Assembly: GCF_025766255.1 (NCBI RefSeq)
Contig: NW_026516737.1
Location: forward strand, 164,264 to 228,263
Length of the DNA stretch: 64,000 nucleotides
Source: Zychaea mexicana
Lineage: Eukaryota > Mucoromycota > Mucoromycetes > Mucorales > Lichtheimiaceae
Direction of reading: 5' to 3'
Part shown: one piece after another, positions 58,001 through 64,000 of the stretch
Position numbering within the stretch: position 1 is the first letter of the stretch
How the letters are laid out: every line of letters starts with the position of its first letter
Made by a program: the position numbers and the translations under genes
Notes under the pieces: model-generated
Seen by the model: the letters and a program-made list of their open reading frames with translations, nothing else
Databases searched by the model: none
Told to the model about the DNA's origin: nothing

Positions 58001-59913
58001 TTATGGAAAGAATGTTCTCTTAGCGCGCTAGTCAATGGCGTCTGTAATACTGTTTCTACGTTCCTCTAAGAGTTCTAAGAATAATTTGATTCTACTTTTT
58101 CTTTCTGTTTATACTACGGTATGCCATTGTTGTCAAATTTCTTCCATTGTTGTAGTAGCAACTCATCAAGAAATATAAATATCATTTGTTTATTTTTCTG
58201 ACATCATTGTTTGAGATCAGCTTGTCAGAAAAAACTATGCCGATAGAGCCAAAATTAGGTAAGTATTTTTCATCAGTTTAGGTTTAAAGTTTTATGTCTC
58301 AATATAGAGGATAATTGGACCGATGCCTATGAGCATGCGGTCACTTGTTCGAGATACAGTTGTGTTAGAGAGATATTTGTATATGAGATTGGAATGCAAT
58401 AGCTAAAAGAACCCGTGTAGCGGAATATTACATGCTAGCGTAGAATATCATAGTGCTCTAAGTGTGGATGGCGTAGACTACTTTAACGGAGTGCATATGC
58501 AAGGTACAGTAATATAGATGGAAGGAAAAAAATAATGTCATTAATGCTGTAGTGTTTTCTGTAGATTAAACAGCAGTTAGATGAATGGGTTGCTCTACAA
58601 CGGCGACTGCATACTGTACATGCGCGAAAAATGGCATAGAATTTCGGTCACTGTTATTAAACCTCTGTCTCTCTCTTCCTTTCTCTGTTTGTGTGTGTGT
58701 GGATATCCTGGCAGAGGGCGCTGTTGGTATGGAATGTTTGGGCTCACAGATCCAATTACTCGCTAAAATGGCGACATAACACCTCAGTGACTGAGTACTG
58801 GTTTCGCATCCACTTCTAGTAGGTAACGTACATGGCCACGCCAGTGTTTTCAAACTGGTTTCCTCCGTTGACTTTGTCTTTGCGCTGAGCTTCTTAGCTG
58901 CACTTCTCCGAAAAAAACTGTACGCACGTACCCAGGGATCGTAATACATATTATTAAGTAGGAGGAGTAGAGCATGTTATATTATATGTTACAATTACAG
59001 AGATAATGACTGTTTATGTGAGCAGCGTCATCATAAAAGCGGATCCACCGCAAGGATTGGGAAAGGTTTTTGTTTTCTTAAAAAGGATCCTATTTCTCTG
59101 CATCGACCAAGCTCGCCAGGTTACGATCATCGTCAATCACGCTGACCACTGAGTTCGATGCGAGGCTAAAATGGACAAGTAGTCTACCTCCCAGGATGTG
59201 GAAAACTCTATCAAGCGTATTCAGCAGCGTCGTGTACCAGTGATGTCTCCAAGCTCGGGATCCCCTCCGATGTCCTCCCCCCCACACACTCCCTACACCC
59301 CCAATTTTATTTTCACGGCCAGCACGAACGGTCTGTGCATATGGAGGCCGAGTATGATAGCAAAGTACAATGGAGACCCTGCACGAAAAGTATCGTAACT
59401 TAGCCACAGAGCCGCAGAAAGACAAGGGCCTGGTATGTACGTGTTGCCAGGAGTCTTTACATTGTGCTGGTTGCAATTGTGTGAGAAAAGCTTTGCGAAT
59501 CTCTTCGCGAGAACAGCCGCCATTCCGCTCGGAATTGGCCAAAACGGGTGACGCGACGAATACAATAAAATTAATTTTTGACATGCTTGACATGGCAACA
59601 AGCAGCTTTCAGGAACAAGAAATGTCACAACCCCTGAATGCCATGGCAACAAAAAAGACTTTTTCTGCTGTATAGCTCTTCGAAAACAAGCTTCCAGTTG
59701 TCTGCTTCAAAGGTCCCATAAGTCATAAAGAAGGATCTTTAATGTGAGTGGTAAGAGATCATCGGGCAAGGCAACCCAAAAAAGGAAATTATTTGTGCAT
59801 ATCAAATCAAATCATATCAGAGCAAGTATAGATAAGGAAGCAGGATACCAAAAAACGCGTTTTTCTTTTTCTTCTCTTCTTTACCAGTTTTTCTATTCTT
59901 CCGTACTTTTACG
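58001..59913. other. Intergenic with unexplained frames
   Basis: No recognisable gene. A 127-codon minus-strand frame (58566-58949), a 167-codon minus-strand frame (59090-59593) and a 101-codon plus-strand frame (59370-59675, with paired cysteines CTCCQESLHCAGCNC) overlap or neighbour each other. They cannot all be coding, and none has a known domain. The plus-strand frame has the most protein-like composition. Confidence 0.35.
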
Positions 59914-60543
59914 ATGAGCACTCACGCTGAAAACACCTACGACCCAGCCACAGGCTACTACAACTTCGACCACGACGATGCGTCCACCATCCCCTACGAC
60001 CACGACGATGCGTCCACCATCCCCTACGACCCTGACGCGGCATCACAGCTTTCATACCATTCCCGTTCTACCATCTCCTCCGCGCCACCCCAATTCTCGC
60101 CCGTCCTTACACCCACCTTCAGCTTCGACAACGCCAGCACGGCCTCACACCACTCCTTCGTCACCGTCTTCTCTTCCGACTCCTCCCTCATCATTGACCT
60201 CGGCAACAATGATGATGCGTCCAGTGCTCTGTCGCGTGCGGGTTCGTCCCCACCGCCATCACCGCAGTTCAGTCCTTTGCGTTCTCCCGTCTTGCCGCCG
60301 TCCCCTCTTCCTCACCATTCTGCTCCCGCTTCCCCTGTCCTCTTCCCCGCTCTCGCTCCTCCGATGGTTGAGGTTGCCGATGACGAAGAGGCTGAGGAGG
60401 CGCCTGTGCCAGAAGAGGACGAAGAGATCCCATATGCTGGTGATCTCATGGACATTGACAGCGATGACATGGATATTGACGACGATCAGAGCAATCTGAT
60501 GCACGTTGACTGGGTACCGCCCTCGTACCCCTGGTGGTACTGA
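59914..60543 (+). CDS. Acidic Pro/Ser-rich low-complexity protein
   Basis: Intronless 209-residue frame with a C-rich coding style. It begins MSTHAENTYDPATGYYNF, contains two exact copies of a 10-residue unit (DHDDASTIPY), then Ser/Pro-rich tracts with SPPPSPQFSPL-like motifs, an acidic block (DDEEAEEAPVPEEDEE), and DMDIDDDQSN before an aromatic end (YPWWY). It has no signal peptide, membrane segment or known domain. It is almost surely disordered and probably nuclear or cytosolic. A pyrimidine-rich leader precedes the start. Function unknown. Confidence 0.6.
   Translation: MSTHAENTYDPATGYYNFDHDDASTIPYDHDDASTIPYDPDAASQLSYHSRSTISSAPPQFSPVLTPTFSFDNASTASHHSFVTVFSSDSSLIIDLGNNDDASSALSRAGSSPPPSPQFSPLRSPVLPPSPLPHHSAPASPVLFPALAPPMVEVADDEEAEEAPVPEEDEEIPYAGDLMDIDSDDMDIDDDQSNLMHVDWVPPSYPWWY
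59968..60027 (+). repeat. Exact 30-bp tandem duplication
   Basis: Two identical 30-base copies in the acidic Pro/Ser-rich gene, coding the duplicated DHDDASTIPY. The perfect identity implies a very recent event. Confidence 0.95.
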
Positions 60544-62075
60544 AAAAACCTATAAAGTAAGCTACTCCACATTGACCTTTTTATTGAGCACGTTCACTGA
60601 CTTGGACACGTCTATTCTTTCTGTTATGATAGATCCCAACAAAAAAAGCAAAAAACACCACAAAAGGTAAGTAATGTTTCTGCTGGTCTTGTGCTTCTGC
60701 TTCTTTGCTATCATAGACGCGATCTTTGATACCGCCTTCTTCTTTTTCGTACAAATTTTTATAGCACTTAAAAAAAATTCAAAAGTCAAAACCCTCAAAA
60801 AAACATTCAGTATTCCGCATTCAGTATTCAGTATTCCGTATAACTATTGGTAACAAGTTAATCCTCGTTTTACTAAGCCTGCTTCAAACACATTGCTGCC
60901 TGATAAAGATGAGAACTAACATTGCTGGCTGGTCGATTTAATAGGCCCTCCTTTTCCTGCTTCCGTTCTTCTTTACCTGCTCCTGCTTTATCCTCTTCTT
61001 CCCGCTTGTTGGCGTTGGTTTGTGTTGGCGCGTCGGCGTCGTGGTGATGTGTCGGTTCCTCGGTGGTGCCTTCTCGGCATGGCTTCTTGGGGTGGTTCGT
61101 TTGGGCCCTCTTTGGTCGGCTTATTTGCGTGGGCTGTTTTGGTATGTAGTTTAAAGAAGGCTGTCTCATATTCAAGGAATATATTTACTGATTGGATCCA
61201 TGTTCTTTAGGTCTTTGCGTGGTCGGTTCGGCTGCGATGCTTCTGGTGTTTTGTCTGGCGGCTTCCGCCTTCGTCAGGCGATGGGGTGCAGTGGAGGGTA
61301 CCCGGAGTAAGGTAAGGGCTGAGATGGAAGGCTGTGGCAAGGCACTGTGCTATCGCCTGTATAGGGAGATATAGGGGGCCTCTGCGCATGTTTCACGATG
61401 ACTTTGGACTAGATGGCTGTGGCACCACCGGTGTGCTGTATGGTGATGCTAGGAACATTGCATTGTCGTTTGTCGGTTTTGGAGGACGAGGGTGACACCT
61501 TGCATAGCAGGAATGTACAATGGAGCGGCCCGGTAGACCATGGCTCTGTTTGCAGGCACGTATTAATCATCTTTACTTTTACGTAATAAAGAAAACAAAG
61601 TGAGTATGACTTACTAACTAATTTAAAGTATTTTTGCTAGTCGTCCATCCCCCTTTCTTGTAGCAGTTAATCGTTTTGACGATTGCTAATACAAGGGAGG
61701 GGAGCAGCTCTATGTAGGACCTGGAGACCGTCTTTGCATTGTAGCATTTTCTTAGTCGTGGTTGCTCCATTGGTTCACACTGGCTCAAAAGACACCCCGT
61801 GGTACTCCTGCGTCGACAATACCACAAAGCATTGTTCCACAAGCATTACCACCTCACCGACCCCACAGCACGGTTCTCGGTCGTCCTCTGGAATGTGTTT
61901 ACGCCTAAACCGCGTCTGATCCCTCGGGGGGCCTGGGTAGCAGTTAGCTGTCCCTCTGCTATGGAAGTGAGTATCCTTCTGTCTCATAACCCTTACCCTC
62001 TGCTTCGGGTGCCTGAAGCTGGGGTGTCCGGGCTGGGGTTGTCCTGGCGAGAGCGATGGAGGTAGTACGCTGCCA
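60544..62075. other. Eroded sequence with coding-like islands
   Basis: After an A/T-rich start, several plus-strand islands look protein-like but are broken by stops and frame changes: around 61385-61490 (HDDFGLDGCGTTGVLYGDA) and around 61830-61980 (ARFSVVLWNVFTPKPRLIPR). Their order and strand agree, so they may be one decayed gene or mobile element, or exons of a gene I could not splice. No known domain recognised. Confidence 0.35.
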
Positions 62076-62315
62076 TGTTGGGAGAGCGCCAGCTTTCCAG
62101 GCTAGCCGAGTAAAAAAAACCTTGGCGCTGATCGTGGATTAGCAGAATCCCGTCTTTGGCTTGATTACATCGTCGTTGCGTGTGGTTAGTATGCATGTGC
62201 CTGACATGCCGTCATGGTGGGGTGGCGCCAAATTTCAGGCTAGCCGAGTACAAAAGCACCCTTGTGTCGAATCGAGGATTCGGAGAATCCCGTCTTTGGC
62301 TTGATTTTCTCTTGT
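62076..62315 (+). repeat. Diverged direct duplication, about 142 bp apart
   Basis: Two copies share CAGGCTAGCCGAGTA and GAATCCCGTCTTTGGCTTGA with similar spacing (copy 1 about 62076-62171, copy 2 about 62218-62312). Copy 2 is open in a frame that reads FRLAEYKSTLVSNRGFGESR; copy 1 has stops in the same frame. Confidence 0.8.
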
Positions 62316-62419
62316 CAAAATGCATGCCCATCACGAAAAAGCGTGCAACGGTGAATCACATGTTTCAGCGCAGCAATTTTATCATCACATCAAGAAGTAG
62401 CGCAACTCAGTGATACGGA

Positions 62420-64000
62420 TAACAAGCAAGAAGTTGTAGCAACGAAGAGGCATCAGCATGGCTGACGGTTCAACTCGAGTATCTCAACAAGTTACATTAA
62501 GGCGGCAAGGACATATAAGGAGCAACACATAAAAGAGAGCGGTATCAGCACGTTGTAGACATAAAACCGAAAAGCACAAGAGCGGAACGAATTGACAACA
62601 TTGCAAATGACAATTGCTAAAGGTCGGATCGAGATGATGAGTCACCTCTGCTTATGACAACAAACAGCAAGATTTATTCATGCGACAACATCGACGCAAC
62701 AAAATAGTCGGCATCGGCATTGATGACATCCAACTTGGTGGCAACAACTCAGGCAAACAGCATTTGCGGTAACAATTGACAACAGCGGGAACAGAACAAG
62801 CTTTCGAGCGGATCTTCATCATGGCACAACAAGATATCAAGAGCTCCGGACGACAACATCAACCAAGGCAGGAAGGTGGCAACTAAACCTGGAATCTGGC
62901 ACTTATCGAACAATCAAGCGGCAACATTTCAATTACATGACAAGTTTCGTCCGTTTCTGATTGTTTATCGTTGAAGGGAACAAGAAGCCATGGGAACGCT
63001 TTTTTGTCAAACCTACATAATCTGGCGATACTATAGTATGCAGCGTAATGACAACCACACATCAGAGGCAACAAGAGCGACAGGAAACGACGTAGGCAGC
63101 ACAATTAGTCATTTTACTTGCTACTTTATGAATTGAAAGTAAGTGCGCATGATTATCTGATGACACCGATATCAAGTCAAAAACAATGGTATGCTCATAT
63201 CTATTATCTCTTCTTAGGAATCGTAAAGGCGATTCAAAATCTTGGCGATGACCTCCATACAACTAAGCATCACGGGTTTGGACGACAGGAAAGGTCAAGG
63301 ACACCAATGCGAACAAGTAAGTGAGCAAACTAGCATCACATCATATGTGGCGGTTTCATTCTTGCTATGGTTGTGAGGCAGTTAACGCGTGGTGAATGAA
63401 AACGCAGCTGTAGTAACCGCAAATCAAACACAGGACACAGCTATTTCAAACAATACAAGGTCTCGCTCATAAGGCGCATCAAACACGACATTGGCTTTGA
63501 AGGCGTCATCATCAAGTGGCCCATCATATTCAGATCCACACGACGGCACTGTATACCAACAAAGCGGAAATCAAGAAGAGCCTACCACCAGTATACAGTC
63601 TACGATACAGTGGTGATAGAGACGATCCTACAAACCTGGTCGGTGGCAAGCGGAAGCAGTCAATACATCTTTCAAAGTCAAGATGGAAGATACATATGCA
63701 CATACACACTCAAGGCACATCAATGAAACGCACGTGATTGTCGACCAGCATCCATATTGCTCGCTCAATTATCATGCGACGACAATAAGATTATTTGTGG
63801 AGAAAACGAAAAAGGGTAAATGTGCAGTGCTTTAAAAGGATTACAACAAACGTCATTGGGACATACCACATATATTCATCAAAACTTCAAACCATCCTTT
63901 AGCAAAAGTGGCGGCCGAATGATATTGCTATTTAATGCATCCTCAAGAGATGCAGACACATGCTTCAAGAAAAATCAGCTACAGACAGCAAGATATACCA
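62420..64000. other. A/C-skewed non-coding segment
   Basis: For more than 1 kb the plus strand is strikingly rich in A and C (CAAC, ACAAC, GGCAAC words recur) with few long pyrimidine runs, unlike the rest of the window. Only short frames occur. It may be a decayed coding region or part of a mobile element that continues past the right edge. Confidence 0.4.

Noticed and set aside
59090..59593. 167-codon minus-strand frame
   Set aside because: It overlaps a more protein-like plus-strand frame and has no domain; mentioned only within the intergenic entry.

Overview
The window is nuclear DNA of a filamentous fungus. It has dense protein genes with many short introns (about 50-200 bases), GT-AG boundaries, long pyrimidine runs before acceptors, and abundant dinucleotide and trinucleotide repeats. 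The gene complement (a BRCA1-like RING/BRCT protein, an ERT1-type Zn2Cys6 factor, a CYSTM peptide, MCT-type transporters and membrane UDP-glycosyltransferases) suggests an early-diverging lineage, most likely Mucoromycota/Mucorales. The species cannot be fixed from sequence alone.

Layout. 1-3.3 kb: gene-poor, with a broken inverted copy of a UDP-glycosyltransferase. 3.3-7.4 kb: an SGNH phospholipase-B-like esterase and ALG10. 7.4-11.8 kb: no convincing gene, only one tiny membrane ORF. 11.8-29.5 kb: the gene-rich core, holding an AusD-like methyltransferase, BUD31, the mitochondrial pyrimidine-nucleotide carrier RIM2, a 64-residue HMG/YABBY-like protein with a 15-base microexon, a RanBPM/GID1-type SPRY-LisH-CTLH protein, the BRCA1-like protein, FAD synthase, adenine phosphoribosyltransferase and an F-box protein. 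29.5-36.4 kb: an accessory island with one intact UDP-glycosyltransferase, a small secreted four-cysteine protein, a pogo/Tc1-like MITE, and remnants of an alpha/beta hydrolase and a cytochrome P450. 36.4-53.3 kb: a second core, holding eIF3i, an ERT1-type regulator, an MCT-family transporter, a diacylglycerol kinase, SNW/Prp45, a CYSTM peptide and phosphoserine aminotransferase. 53.3-64 kb: accessory, with a large secreted Gly/Glu-rich repeat protein, an acidic Pro/Ser-rich protein and several kilobases of eroded sequence with local duplications.

The core genes serve general cell functions: splicing (BUD31, Prp45), translation (eIF3i), N-glycan assembly (ALG10), nucleotide, FAD and serine metabolism, DNA-damage signalling, and ubiquitin or GID-type regulation. 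They do not form one pathway. The two accessory islands carry secreted, detoxification-type and mobile-element material.

Gene models were spliced by eye and checked for reading-frame continuity. Three introns fit only as GC-AG introns. One junction, in the MCT transporter, could not be kept in frame.
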